Under the pieces are notes generated by a model, which saw nothing but the letters and a program-made list of their open reading frames with translations, had not been told where the DNA came from and searched no databases. A program made the position numbers and the translations under genes. Positions 1 through 13,586 of a DNA stretch of 64,000 bases are shown piece after piece; the first letter of the stretch is position 1; every line of letters begins with the position of its first letter. Origin of the DNA: Sycon ciliatum (taxonomy: Eukaryota; Porifera; Calcarea; Leucosolenida; Sycettidae); assembly GCF_964019385.1 (NCBI RefSeq), contig NC_088649.1, positions 13,276,138 to 13,340,137 of the forward strand, given 5' to 3'.

Positions 1-734
1 CATAGACAAGGGCACCCACAAAAAGACCCACATTTCTCTAAAGAACTCGCCCACGGCTGCTGAAAGCTGAATAATAACCTATCTCCAAGTTTGGGGCTTT
101 TTACCCGTGAATCTTCGCTTTGCGACTAAACTATTCACAGCAGTGCCAAATTTTCTGGGTCACTGAATGTGGGTGCCTGCGTCCGACCAGCACACCAAAA
201 ATCAAACCAATGCGACTACTGACATTACAGCTGGATCATGTCGTAGAGAGGTACGTTGAAATTGAAAGGTGAGCACAAATGGTCAAAATCCGACATTTTC
301 TAACCTTTATGGCCCTTCGCAGCTCAGAAAATGACAATGACCATCCTCATCTCGTTGTGTAGCTGGACATAGACAAGGGCACCCACAAAAAGACCCACAT
401 TTCTCTAAAGAACTCGCCCACGGCTGCTGAAAGCTGAATAATAACCTTTCTCCAAGTTTCGGGCTTTTTACCCGTGAATCTTCACTTTGCGACTAAACTA
501 TTCACAGCAGTGCCAAATTTTCTGGGTCACTGAATGTGGGTGCCTGCGCCCTACCAGCAAACCAAAAATCAAACCAATGCGACTACTGACATTACAGCTG
601 GGTCATTTTATATAGAGGTACGTTGAAATTGAAAGGTGAGCACAAATGGTCAAAATCCGACATTTTCTAACCTTTATGCCCGTTCCCAGCTCAGAAAATG
701 ACAATGACCATCCTCATCTCGTTGTGTAGCTGGA
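1..734. repeat. Two leading type 1 monomers
   Basis: The first monomer has the GTCCGACCAGCACACC and GGATCATGTCG variants also seen at about 1648 and 4591. The second has CCTTTCTCC and CCGTTCCCAGC, as does the monomer at 3311. They are therefore the tail of another copy of the pattern that repeats to the right, cut by the window edge. Confidence 0.75.
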
Positions 735-3677
735 CATAGACAAGGGCACCCACAAAAAGACCCACATTTCTCGAAAGAACTCGCCCCCGGCTGCTGAAAG
801 CTGAATAATAAACTATCTCCAAGTTTGGGGCTTTTTACCCGTGAATCTTCACTTTGCGACTAAACTATTCACAGCAGTGCCAAATTTTCTCGGTCACTGA
901 ATGTGGGTGCCTGCGCCCTAAGAGCAAACTAAAAATCAAACCAATGCGACTACTGACATTACAGCTGGGTCATTTTGTAGAGAGGTACGTTGAAATTGAA
1001 AGGTGAGCACAAATGGTCAAAATCCGACATTTTCTAACCTTTATGCCCGTTCGCAGCTCAGAAAATGACAATGACCATCCTCATCTCGTTGTGTAGCTGG
1101 ACATAGACAAGGGCACCCAGAAAAGACCCACATTTCTCGAAAGAACTCGCCCATGGCTGCTGAAAGCTGAATAATAACCTATCTCCAAGTTTGGGGCTTT
1201 TTACCCGTGAATCTTCACTTTGCGACTAAACTATTCACAGCAGTGCCAAATTTTCTGGGTCACTGAATGTGGGTGCCTGCGCCCTACAAGCAAACCAAAA
1301 ATCAAACCAATGCGACTACTGACATTACAGCTGGGTCATTTTATATAGAGGTACGTTGAAATTGAAAGGTGAGCACAAATGGTCAAAATCCGACATTTTC
1401 TAACCTTTATGGCCCTTCGCAGCTCAGAAAATGACAATGACCAACCTCATCTCGTTGTGTAGCTGGACATAGACAAGGGCACCCACAAAAAGACCCACAT
1501 TTCTCTAAAGAACTCGCCCACGGCTGCTGAAAGCTGAATAATAACCTATCTCCAAGTTTGGGGCTTTTTACCCGTGAATCTTCGCTTTGCGACTAAACTA
1601 TTCACAGCAGTGCCAAATTTTCTGGGTCACTGAATGTGGGTGCCTGCGTCCGACCAGCACACCAAAAATCAAACCAATGCGACTACTGACATTACAGCTG
1701 GATCATGTCGTAGAGAGGTACGTTGAAATTGAAAGCCGGTGAGCACAAATGGTCAAAATCCGACATTTTCTAACCTTTATGCCGGTTCGCAGCTCAGAAA
1801 ATGACAATGACCATTCTCATCTCGTTATGTAGCTGGACATAGACAAGGGCACCCAGAAAAATACCCACATTTCTCTAAAGAATTCGCCCACGGCTGCTGA
1901 AAGATGAATAATAACCTATCTCCAAGTTTGGGGCTTTTTACCCGTGAATCTTCACTTTGCGACTAAACTATTCACAGCAGTGCCAAATTTTCTGGGTCAC
2001 TGAATGTGGGTGCCTGCGCCCTACAAGCAAACCAAAAATCAAACCAATGCGACTACTGACATTACAGCTGGGTCATTTTATAGAGAGGTACGTTGAAATT
2101 GAAAGGTGAGCACAAATGGTCAAAATCCGACATTTTCTAACCTTTATGGCCCTTCGCAGCTCAGAAAATGACAATGACCATTCTCATCTCGTTGTGTAGC
2201 TGGACATAGACAAGGGCACCCAGAAAAAGACCCACATTTCTCTAAAGAACTCGCCCACGGCTGCTGAAAGCTGAATAATAACCTTTCTCCAAGTTTCGGG
2301 CTTTTTACCCGTGAATCTTCACTTTGCGACTAAACTATTCAAAAGCAGTGCCAAATTTTCTGGGTCACTGAATGTGGGTGCCTGCGCCCTACCAGCAAAC
2401 CAAAAATCAAACCAATGCGACTACTGACATTACAGCTGGGTCATTTTATAGAGAGGTACGTTGAAATTGAAAGGTGAGCACAAATGGTCAAAATCCGACA
2501 TTTTCTAACCTTTATGGCCCTTCGCAGCTCAGAAAATGACAATGACCATCCTCATCTCGTTGTGTAGCTGGACATAGACAAGGGCACCCAGAAAAAGACC
2601 CACATTTCTCTAAAGAACTCGCCCACGGCTGCTGAAAGCTGAATAATAACCTTTCTCCAAGTTTCGGGCTTTTTACCCGTGAATCTTCACTTTGCGACTA
2701 AACTACTTATTCACAGCAGTGCCAAATTTTCTCGGTCACTGAATGTGGGTGCCTGCGCCCTACCAGCAAACCAAAAATCAAACCAATGCGACGACTGACA
2801 TTACAGCTGGGTCATTTTATATAGAGGTACGTTGAAATTGAAAGGTGAGCACAAATGGTCAAAATCCGACATTTTCTAACCTTTATGCCCGTTCCCAGCT
2901 CAGAAAATGACAATGACCATCCTCATCTCGTTGTGTAGCTGGACATAGACAAGGGCACCCACAAAAAGACCCACATTTCTCGAAAGAACTCGCCCCCGGC
3001 TGCTGAAAGCTGAATAATAACCTATCTCCAAGTTTGGGGCTTTTTACCCGTGAATCTTCACTTTGCGACTAAACTATTCACAGCAGTGCCAAATTTTCTG
3101 GGTCACTGAATGTGGGTGCCTGCGCCCTACCAGCAAACCAAAAATCAAACCAATGCGACTACTGACATTACAGCTGGGTCATTTTATAGAGAGGTACGTT
3201 GAAATTGAAAGGTGAGCACAAATGGTCAAAATCCGACATTTTCTAACCTTTATGGCCCTTCGCAGCTCAGAAAATGACAATGACCATCCTCATCTCGTTG
3301 TGTAGCTGGACATAGACAAGGGCACCCACAAAAAGACCCACATTTCTCTAAAGAACTCGCCCACGGCTGCTGAAAGCTGAATAATAACCTTTCTCCAAGT
3401 TTCGGGCTTTTTACCCGTGAATCTTCACTTTGCGACTAAACTATTCACAGCAGTGCCAAATTTTCTCGGTCACTGAATGTGGGTGCCTGCGCCCTACCAG
3501 CAAACCAAAAATCAAACCAATGCGACTACTGACATTACAGCTGGGTCATTTTATATAGAGGTACGTTGAAATTGAAAGGTGAGCACAAATGGTCAAAATC
3601 CGACATTTTCTAACCTTTATGCCCGTTCCCAGCTCAGAAAATGACAATGACCATCCTCATCTCGTTGTGTAGCTGGA
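735..3677. repeat. 8-monomer higher-order unit, copy A (2,943 bp)
   Basis: Eight monomers carry an ordered series of private variants: CGCCCCCGG; CTAAGAGCAAACT; CCCAGAAAAGACC with CCCATGG; ACCAACCTCAT; CAGCACACC with GAAAGCCGG; GAATTCGCC with AAAGATGAA; and CCTTTCTCC. The same series starts again at 3678, an offset of 2,943 bp. Copy A has a monomer at 2205-2572 with no direct partner in copy B. The next monomer (2573-2943) is 371 bp because of a 4-bp insertion in AAACTACTTATTC. Confidence 0.85.
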
Positions 3678-6248
3678 CATAGACAAGGGCACCCACAAAA
3701 AGACCCACATTTCTCGAAAGAACTCGCCCCCGGCTGCTGAAAGCTGAATAATAACCTATCTCCAAGTTTGGGGCTTTTTACCCGTGAATCTTCACTTTGC
3801 GACTAAACTATTCACAGCAGTGCCAAATTTTCTCGGTCACTGAATGTGGGTGCCTGCGCCCTAAGAGCAAACTAAAAATCAAACCAATGCGACTACTGAC
3901 ATTACAGCTGGGTCATTTTGTAGAGAGGTACGTTGAAATTGAAAGGTGAGCACAAATGGTCAAAATCCGACATTTTCTAACCTTTATGCCCGTTCGCAGC
4001 TCAGAAAATGACAATGACCATCCTCATCTCGTTGTGTAGCTGGACATAGACAAGGGCACCCAGAAAAGACCCACATTTCTCGAAAGAACTCGCCCATGGC
4101 TGCTGAAAGCTGAATAATAACCTATCTCCAAGTTTGGGGCTTTTTACCCGTGAATCTTCACTTTGCGACTAAACTATTCACAGCAGTGCCAAATTTTCTG
4201 GGTCACTGAATGTGGGTGCCTGCGCCCTACAAGCAAACCAAAAATCAAACCAATGCGACTACTGACATTACAGCTGGGTCATTTTATATAGAGGTACGTT
4301 GAAATTGAAAGGTGAGCACAAATGGTCAAAATCCGACATTTTCTAACCTTTATGGCCCTTCGCAGCTCAGAAAATGACAATGACCAACCTCATCTCGTTG
4401 TGTAGCTGGACATAGACAAGGGCACCCACAAAAAGACCCACATTTCTCTAAAGAACTCGCCCACGGCTGCTGAAAGCTGAATAATAACCTATCTCCAAGT
4501 TTGGGGCTTTTTACCCGTGAATCTTCGCTTTGCGACTAAACTATTCACAGCAGTGCCAAATTTTCTGGGTCACTGAATGTGGGTGCCTGCGTCCGACCAG
4601 CACACCAAAAATCAAACCAATGCGACTACTGACATTACAGCTGGATCATGTCGTAGAGAGGTACGTTGAAATTGAAAGCCGGTGAGCACAAATGGTCAAA
4701 ATCCGACATTTTCTAACCTTTATGCCGGTTCGCAGCTCAGAAAATGACAATGACCATTCTCATCTCGTTATGTAGCTGGACATAGACAAGGGCACCCAGA
4801 AAAAGACCCACATTTCTCTAAAGAATTCGCCCACGGCTGCTGAAAGATGAATAATAACCTATCTCCAAGTTTGGGGCTTTTTACCCGTGAATCTTCACTT
4901 TGCGACTAACCTATTCACAGCAGTGCCAAATTTTCTGGGTCACTGAATGTGGGTGCCTGCGCCCTACAAGCAAACCAAAAATCAAACCAATGCGACTACT
5001 GACATTACAGCTGGGTCATTTTATAGAGAGGTACGTTGAAATTGAAAGGTGAGCACAAATGGTCAAAATCCGACATTTTCTAACCTTTATGGCCCTTCGC
5101 AGCTCAGAAAATGACAATGACCATTCTCATCTCGTTGTGTAGCTGGACATAGACAAGGGCACCCAGAAAAAGACCCACATTTCTCTAAAGAACTCGCCCA
5201 CGGCTGCTGAAAGCTGAATAATAACCTTTCTCCAAGTTTCGGGCTTTTTACCCGTGAATCTTCACTTTGCGACTAAACTATTCACAGCAGTGCCAAATTT
5301 TCTCGGTCACTGAATGTGGGTGCCTGCGCCCTACCAGCAAACCAAAAATCAAACCAATGCGACGACTGACATTACAGCTGGGTCATTTTATATAGAGGTA
5401 CGTTGAAATTGAAAGGTGAGCACAAATGGTCAAAATCAAACATTTTCTAACCTTTATGCCCGTTCCCAGCTCAGAAAATGACAATGACCATCCTCATCTC
5501 GTTGTGTAGCTGGACATAGACAAGGGCACCCACAAAAAGACCCACATTTCTCGAAAGAACTCGCCCCCGGCTGCTGAAAGCTGAATAATAACCTATCTCC
5601 AAGTTTGGGGCTTTTTACCCGTGAATCTTCACTTTGCGACTAAACTATTCACAGCAGTGCCAAATTTTCTGGGTCACTGAATGTGGGTGCCTGCGCCCTA
5701 CCAGCAAACCAAAAATCAAACCAATGCGACTACTGACATTACAGCTGGGTCATTTTATAGAGAGGTACGTTGAAATTGAAAGGTGAGCACAAATGGTCAA
5801 AATCCGACATTTTCTAACCTTTATGGCCCTTCGCAGCTCAGAAAATGACAATGACCATCCTCATCTCGTTGTGTAGCTGGACATAGACAAGGGCACCCAC
5901 AAAAAGACCCACATTTCTCTAAAGAACTCGCCCACGGCTGCTGAAAGCTGAATAATAACCTTTCTCCAAGTTTCGGGCTTTTTACCCGTGAATCTTCACT
6001 TTGCGACTAAACTATTCACAGCAGTGCCAAATTTTCTCGGTCACTGAATGTGGGTGCCTGCGCCCTACCAGCAAACCAAAAATCAAACCAATGCGACTAC
6101 TGACATTACAGCTGGGTCATTTTATATAGAGGTACGTTGAAATTGAAAGGTGAGCACAAATGGTCAAAATCCGACATTTTCTAACCTTTATGCCCGTTCG
6201 CAGCTCAGAAAATGACAATGACCATCCTCATCTCGTTGTGTAGCTGGA
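3678..6248. repeat. Higher-order unit, copy B (7 monomers)
   Basis: This stretch follows the variant order of copy A but has seven monomers (2,571 bp). Between 5148 and 5881 it skips the partner of 2205. The monomer at 5882-6248 starts like the one at 3311 (CCTTTCTCC, TATATAG) and ends like the one at 3678 (CCGTTCGCAGC), so it looks like a fusion product of unequal exchange. Confidence 0.82.
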
Positions 6249-6980
6249 CATAGACAAGGGCACCCAGAAAAGACCCACATTTCTCGAAAGAACTCGCCCA
6301 TGGCTGCTGAAAGCTGAATAATAACCTATCTCCAAGTTTGGGGCTTTTTACCCGTGAATCTTCACTTTGCGACTAAACTATTCACAGCAGTGCCAAATTT
6401 TCTGGGTCACTGAATGTGGGTGCCTGCGCCGTACAAGCAAACCAAAAATCAAACCAATGCGACTACTGACATTACAGCTGGGTCATTTTATATAGAGGTA
6501 CGTTGAAATTGAAAGGTGAGCACAAATGGTCAAAATCCGACATTTTCTAACCTTTATGGCCCTTCGCAGCTCAGAAAATGACAATGACCAACCTCATCTC
6601 GTTGTGTAGCTGGACATAGACAAGGGCACCCACAAAAAGACCCACATTTCTCTAAAGAACTCGCCCACGGCTGCTGAAAGCTGAATAATAACCTATCTCC
6701 AAGTTTGGGGCTTTTTACCCGTGAATCTTCGCTTTGCGACTAAACTATTCACAGCAGTGCCAAATTTTCTGGGTCACTGAATGTGGGTGCCTGCGTCTGA
6801 CCAGCAAACCAAACTCAAACCAATGCGACTACTGACATTACAGCTGGGTCATTTTATAGAGAGGTACGTTGAAATTGAAAGGTGAGCACAAATGGTCAAA
6901 ATCCGACATTTTCTCACCTTTATGCCCGTTCGCAGCTCAGAAAATGACAATGACCATCCTCATCTCGTTGTGTAGCTGGA
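6249..6980. repeat. Higher-order unit, partial copy C (2 monomers)
   Basis: CCCAGAAAAGACC with CCCATGG, then ACCAACCTCAT, match the monomers at 1102 and 4045. The second monomer then departs from the series (GTCTGACCAGC and a shortened CAAACTCAAACC), so the third copy breaks off here. Confidence 0.8.
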
Positions 6981-8448
6981 CATAGACAAGGGCACCCACA
7001 AAAAGACCCACATTTCTCTAAAGAACTCGCCCACGGCTGCTGAAAGCTGAATAATAACCTATCTCCAAGTTTGGGGCTTTTGACCCGTGAATCTTCACTT
7101 TGCGACTAAACTATTCACAGCAGTGCCAAATTTTCTGGGTCACTGAATGTGGGTGCCTGCGCCCTACAAGCAAACCAAAAATCAAACCAATGCGACTACT
7201 GACATTACAGCTGGGTCATTTTGTAGAGAGGTACGTTGAAATTGAAAGGTGAGCACAAATGGTCAAAATCCGACATTTTCTAACCTTTATGGCCCTTCGC
7301 AGCTCAGAAAATGACAATGACCATCCTCATCTCGTTGTGTAGCTGGACATAGACAAGGGCACCCACAAAAAGACCCACATTTCTCTAAAGAACTCGCCCA
7401 CGGCTGCTGAAAGCTGAATAATAACCTATCTCCAAGTTTGGGCCTTTTTACCCGTGAATCTTCGCTTTGCGACTAAACTATTCACAGCAGTGCCAAATTT
7501 TCTGGGTCACTGAATGTGGGTGCCTGCGTCCGACCAGCAAACCAAAAATCAAACCAATGCGACTACTGACATTACAGCTGGGTCATTTTATAGAGAGGTA
7601 CGTTGAAATTGAAAGGTGAGCACAAATGGTCAAAATCCGACATTTTCTAACGTTTATGCCCGTTCGCAGCTCAGAAAATGACAATGACCATCCTCATCTC
7701 GTTGTGTAGCTGGACATAGACAACGGCATCCAGAAAAAGACCCACATTTCTCTAAAGAACTCGCCCACGGCTGCTGAAAGCTGAATAATAACCTATCTCC
7801 AAGTTTGGGGCTTTTGACCCGTGAATCTTCACTTTGCGACTAAACTATTCACAGCAGTGCCAAATTTTCTGGGTCACTGAATGTGGGTGCCTGCGTCCGA
7901 CCAGCAAACCAAAAATCAAACCAATGCGACTACTGACATTACAGCTGGGTCATTTTATAGAGAGGTACGTTGAAATTGAAAGGTGAGCACAAATGGTCAA
8001 AATCCGACATTTTCTAACGTTTATGCCCTTTCGCAGCTCAGAAAATGACAATGACCATCCTCATCTCGTTGTGTAGCTGGACATAGACAAGGGCATCCAG
8101 AAAAAGACCCACATTTCTCTAAAGAACTCGCCCACGGCTGCTGAAAGCTGAATAATAACCTATCTCCAAGTTTGGGGCTTTTTACCCGTGAATCTTCACT
8201 TTGCGACTAAACTATTCACAGCAGTGCCAAATTTTCTGGGTCACTGAATGTGGGTGCCTGCGCCCTACAAGCAAACCAAAAATCAAACCAATGCGACTAC
8301 TGACATTACAGCTGGGTCATTTTATAGAGAGGAACGTTGAAATTGAAAGGTGAGCACAAATGGTCAAAATCCGACATTTTCTAACCTTTATGGCCCTACG
8401 CAGCTCAGAAAATGACAATGACCATCCTCATCTCGTTGTGTAGCTGGA
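6981..8448. repeat. Four type 1 monomers with locally shared variants
   Basis: These four monomers share private changes in a chequered way: CTTTTGACCC at about 7078 and 7811, TAACGTTTATG at about 7648 and 8015, and GGCATCCAG at about 7725 and 8093. Sharing between neighbours without one clear order fits repeated short conversion or single-monomer exchange. Confidence 0.7.
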
Positions 8449-9549
8449 CATAGACAAGGGCACCCACAAAAAGACCCACATTTCTCTAAAGAACTCGCCC
8501 ACGGCTGCTGAAAGCTGAATAATAACCTATCTCCAAGTTTCGGGATTTTTACCCGTGAATCTTCACTTTGCGACTAAACTATTCACAGCAGTGCCAAATT
8601 TTCTCGGTCACTGAATGTGGGTGCCTGCGCCCTACCAGCAAACCAAAAATCAAACCAATGCGACTACTGACATTACAGCTGGGTCATTTTATAGAGAGGT
8701 ACGTTGAAATTGAAAGGTGAGCACAAATGGTCAAAATCCGACATTTTCTAACCTTTATGCCCGTTCCCAGCTCAGAAAATGACAATGACCATCCTCATCT
8801 CGTTGTGTAGCTGGACATAGACAAGGGCACCGACAAAAAGACCCACATTTCTCGAAAGAACTCGCCCCCGGCTGCTGAAAGCTGAATAATAACCTATCTC
8901 CAAGTTTGGGGCTTTTTACCCGTGAATCTTCACTTTGCGACTAAACTATTCACAGCAGTGCCAAATTTTCTCGGTCACTAAATGTGGGTGCCTGCGCCCT
9001 AAGAGCAAACTAAAAACCAAACCAATGCGACTACTGACATTACAGCTGGGTCATTTTGTAGAGAGGTACGTTGAAATTGAAAGGTGAGCACAAATGGTCA
9101 AAATCCGACATTTTCTAACCTTTATGCCCGTCTGCAGCTCAGAAAATGACAATGACCATCCTCATCTCGTTGTGTAGCTGGACATAGACAAGGGCACCCA
9201 CAAAAAGACCCACATTTCTCGAAAGAACTCGCCCATGGCTGCTGAAAGCTGAATAATAACCTATCTCCAAGTTTGGGGCTTTTTACCCGTGAATCTTCAC
9301 TTTGCGACTAAACTATTCACAGCAGTGCCAAATTTTCTCGGTCACTGAATGTGGGTGCCTGCGCCCTACAAGCAAACCAAAAATCAAACCAATGCGACTA
9401 CTGACATTACAGCTGGGTCATTTTATAGAGAGGTACGTTGAAATTGAAAGGCGAGCACAAATGGTCAAAATCCGACATTTTCTCACCTTTATGCCCGTTC
9501 GCAGCTCAGAAAATGACAATGACCATCCTCATCTCGTTGTGTAGCTGGA
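8449..9549. repeat. 3-monomer unit, first tandem copy
   Basis: The three monomers are marked in order by TTTCGGGATTTTT with CCGTTCCCAGC; CGCCCCCGG with CTAAGAGCAAAC and CACTAAATG; and CCCATGG with GAAAGGCGAGC. The same order follows directly at 9550 and again far away at 20565. Confidence 0.85.
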
Positions 9550-10649
9550 CATAGACAAGGGCACCCACAAAAAGACCCACATTTCTCTAAAGAACTCGCC
9601 CACGGCTGCTGAAAGCTGAATAATAACCTATCTCCAAGTTTCGGGATTTTTACCCGTGAATCTTCACTTTGCGACTAAACTATTCACAGCAGTGCCAAAT
9701 TTTCTCGGTCACTGAATGTGGGTGCCTGCGCCCTACCAGCAAACCAAAAATCAAACCAATGCGACTACTGACATTACAGCTGGGGCATTTTATAGAGAGG
9801 TACGTTGAAATTGAAAGGTGAGCACAAATGGTCAAAATCCGACATTTTCTAACCTTTATGCCCGTTCCCAGCTCAGAAAATGACAATGACCATCCTCATC
9901 TCGTTGTGTAGCTGGACATAGACAAGGGCACCCACAAAAAGACCCACATTTCTCGAAAGAACTCGCCCCCGGCTGCTGAAAGCTGAATAATAACCTATCT
10001 CCAAGTTTGGGGCTTTTTACCCGTGAATCTTCACTTTGCGACTAAACTATTCACAGCAGTGCCAAATTTTCTCGGTCACTAAATGTGGGTGCCTGCGCCC
10101 TAAGAGCAAACTAAAAACCAAACCAATGCGACTACTGACATTACAGCTGGGTCATTTTGTAGAGAGGTACGTTGAAATTGAAAGGTGAGCACAAATGGTC
10201 AAAATCCGACATTTTCTAACCTTTATGCCCGTCTGCAGCTCAGAAAATGACAATGACCATCCTCATCTCGTTGTGTAGCTGGACATAGACAAGGGCACCC
10301 AGAAAAGACCCACATTTCTCGAAAGAACTCGCCCATGGCTGCTGAAAGCTGAATAATAACCTATCTCCAAGTTTGGGGCTTTTTACCCGTGAATCTTCAC
10401 TTTGCGACTAAACTATTCACAGCAGTGCCAAATTTTCTCGGTCACTGAATGTGGGTGCCTGCGCCCTACAAGCAAACCAAAAATCAAACCAATGCGACTA
10501 CTGACATTACAGCTGGGTCATTTTATAGAGAGGTACGTTGAAATTGAAAGGCGAGCACAAATGGTCAAAATCCGACATTTTCTCACCTTTATGCCCGTTC
10601 GCAGCTCAGAAAATGACAATGACCATCCTCATCTCGTTGTGTAGCTGGA
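9550..10649. repeat. 3-monomer unit, second tandem copy
   Basis: This is a direct tandem repeat of 8449-9549. The main visible differences are GGGGCATTTT for GGGTCATTTT near 9781 and CCCAGAAAAGACC for CCCACAAAAAG at the start of the third monomer (10282). Its third monomer is closer to the remote copy at 21299 than to the adjacent one at 9183. Confidence 0.85.
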
Positions 10650-12118
10650 CATAGACAAGGGCACCCACAAAAAGACCCACATTTCTCTAAAGAACTCGCC
10701 CACGGCTGCTGAAAGCTGAATAATAACCTATCTCCAAGTTTGGGGCTTTTTACCCGTGAATCTTCACTTTGCGACTAAACTATTCACAGCAGTGCCAAAT
10801 TTTCTGGGTCACTGAATGTGGGTGCCTGCGTCCTACAAGCAAACCAAAAATCAAACCAATGCGACTACTGACATTACAGCTGGGTCATTTTATAGAGAGG
10901 TACGTTGAAATTGAAAGGTGAGCACAAATGGTCAAAATCCGACATTTTCTCACCTTTCTGCCCGTTCGCAGCTCAGAAAATGACAATGACCATCCTCATC
11001 TCGTTGTGTAGCTGGACATAGACAAGGGCACCCACAAAAAGACCCACATTTCTCTAAAAAAAACTCGCCCACGGCTGCTGAAAGCTGAATAATAACCTAT
11101 CTCCAAGTTTGGGGCTTTTTACCCGTGAATCTTCACTTTGCGACTAAACTATTCACAGCAGTGCCAAATTTTCTCGGTCACTGAATGTGGGTGCCTGCGC
11201 CCTACAAGCAAACCAAAAATCAAACCAATGCGACTACTGACATTACAGCTGGATCATGTCGTAGAAAGGTACGTTGAAATTGAAGGTGAGCAAAAATGGT
11301 CAAAATCCGACATTTTCTAACCTTTATGCCCGTTCGCAGCTCAGAAAATGACAATGACCATCCTCATCTCGTTGTGTAGCTGGACATAGACAAGGGCACA
11401 CAGAAAAAGACCCACATTTCTCTAAAGAATTCGCCCACAGCTGCTGAAAGCTGAATAATAACCTATCTCCAAGTTTGGGGCTTTTTACCCGTGAATCTTC
11501 ACTTTGCGACTAAACTATTCACAGCAGTGCCAAATTTTCTGGGTCACTGAATGTGGGTGCCTGCGCCCTACAAGCAAACCAAAAATCAAACCAATGCGAC
11601 TACTGACATTACAGCTGGGTCATTTTATAGAGAGGTACGTTGAAATTGAAAGGTGAGCACAAATGGTCAAAATCCGACATTTTCTAACCTTTATGGCCCT
11701 TCGCAGCTCAGAAAATGACAATGACCATCCTCATCTCGTTGTGTAGCTGGACATAGACAAGGGCACCCACAAAAAGACCCACATTTCTCTAAAGAACTCG
11801 CCCACGGCTGCTGAAAGCTGAATAATAACCTTTCTCCAAGTTTCGGGATTTTTACCCGTGAATCTTCACTTTGCGACTAAACTATTCACAGCAGTGCCAA
11901 ATTTTCTCGGTCACTGAATGTGGGTGCCTGCGCCCTACCAGCAAACCAAAAATCAAACCAATGCGACTACTGACATTACAGCTGGGTCATTTTATATAGA
12001 GGTACGTTGAAATTGAAAGGTGAGCACAAATGGTCAAAATCCGACATTTTCTAACCTTTATGCCCGTTCCCAGCTCAGAAAATGACAATGACCATCCTCA
12101 TCTCGTTGTGTAGCTGGA
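10650..12118. repeat. 4-monomer unit, first tandem copy
   Basis: Marked in order by GTCCTACAAGC with TCACCTTTCTG; an A-run before ACTCGCC with GGATCATGTCGTAGAAAGG and GGTGAGCAAAAATGG; GGCACACAG with GAATTCGCCCACAG; and CCTTTCTCC with CGGGATTTTT. The same order restarts at 12119 and again at 19097. Confidence 0.85.
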
Positions 12119-13586
12119 CATAGACAAGGGCACCCACAAAAAGACCCACATTTCTCTAAAGAACTCGCCCACGGCTGCTGAAAGCTGAATAATAACCTAT
12201 CTCCAAGTTTGGGGCTTTTTACCCGTGAATCTTCACTTTGCGACTAAACTATTCACAGCAGTGCCAAATTTTCTGGGTCACTGAATGTGGGTGCCTGCGT
12301 CCTACAAGCAAACCAAAAATCAAACCAATGCGACTACTGACATTACAGCTGGGTCATTTTATAGAGAGGTACGTTGAAATTGAAAGGTGAGCACAAATGG
12401 TCAAAATCCGACATTTTCTCACCTTTCTGCCCGTTCGCAGCTCAGAAAATGACAATGACCATCCTCATCTCGTTGTGTAGCTGGACATAGACAAGGGCAC
12501 CCACAAAAAGACCCACATTTCTCTAAAAAAACTCGCCCACGGCTGCTGAAAGCTGAATAATAACCTATCTCCAAGTTTGGGGCTTTTTACCCGTGAATCT
12601 TCACTTTGCGACTAAACTATTCACAGCAGTGCCAAATTTTCTCGGTCACTGAATGTGGGTGCCTGCGCCCTACAAGCAAACCAGAAATCAAACCAATGCG
12701 ACTACTGACATTACAGCTGGATCATGTCGTAGAAAGGTACGTTGAAATTGAAGGTGAGCAAAAATGGTCAAAATCCGACATTTTCTAACCTTTATGCCCG
12801 TTCGCAGCTCAGAAAATGACAATGACCATCCTCATCTCGTTGTGTAGCTGGACATAGACAAGGGCACACAGAAAAAGACCCACATTTCTCTAAAGAATTC
12901 GCCCACAGCTGCTGAAAGCTGAATAATAACCTATCTCCAAGTTTGGGGCTTTTTACCCGTGAATCTTCACTTTGCGACTAAACTATTCACAGCAGTGCCA
13001 AATTTTCTGGGTCACTGAATGTGGGTGCCTGCGCCCTACAAGCAAACCAAAAATCAAACCAATGCGACTACTGACATTACAGCTGGGTCATTTTATAGAG
13101 AGGTACGTTGAAATTGAAAGGTGAGCACAAATGGTCAAAATCCGACATTTTCTAACCTTTATGGCCCTTCGCAGCTCAGAAAATGACAATGACCATCCTT
13201 ATCTCGTTGTGTAGCTGGACATAGACAAGGGCACCCACAAAAAGACCCACATTTCTCTAAAGAACTCGCCCACGGCTGCTGAAAGCTGAATAATAACCTT
13301 TCTCCAAGTTTCGGGATTTTTACCCGTGAATCTTCACTTTGCGACTAAACTATTCACAGCAGTGCCAAATTTTCTCGGTCACTGAATGTGGGTGCCTGCG
13401 CCCTACCAGCAAACCAAAAATCAAACCAATGCGACTACTGACATTACAGCTGGGTCATTTTATATAGAGGTACAATGAAATTGAAAGGTGAGCACAAATG
13501 GTCAAAATCCGACATTTTCTAACCTTTATGCCCGTTCCCAGCTCAGAAAATGACAATGACCATCCTCATCTCGTTGTGTAGCTGGA
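12119..13586. repeat. 4-monomer unit, second tandem copy
   Basis: This is a direct tandem repeat of 10650-12118 at an offset of about 1,468 bp, with few differences (a shorter A-run near 12527, AACCAGAAATC near 12680, CAATGAAAT near 13473). It is also the left end of the 19-monomer block whose other copy starts at 19097. Confidence 0.85.

Noticed and set aside
1770-1800. Possible RNA polymerase III B box (GGTTCGCAGCTC), suggesting descent from a tRNA-like SINE.
   Set aside because: The key A after GGTTCG is missing, most monomers have CCGTTCGCAGC, and I find no A box at a suitable distance upstream.
9302-9544. Recurrent 80-codon open frame on the + strand, also at 10402, 16277, 18115, 18849, 21417, 23622, 25332, 27154, 28257 and 56152, with 60-codon versions at 11138, 12606 and 19584.
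   Set aside because: It is the same satellite segment each time, opens at TTG rather than ATG, exists only in monomers that happen to lack a stop, and is shorter than one monomer. Related monomers interrupt it. No domain, signal peptide or codon-level conservation is apparent.
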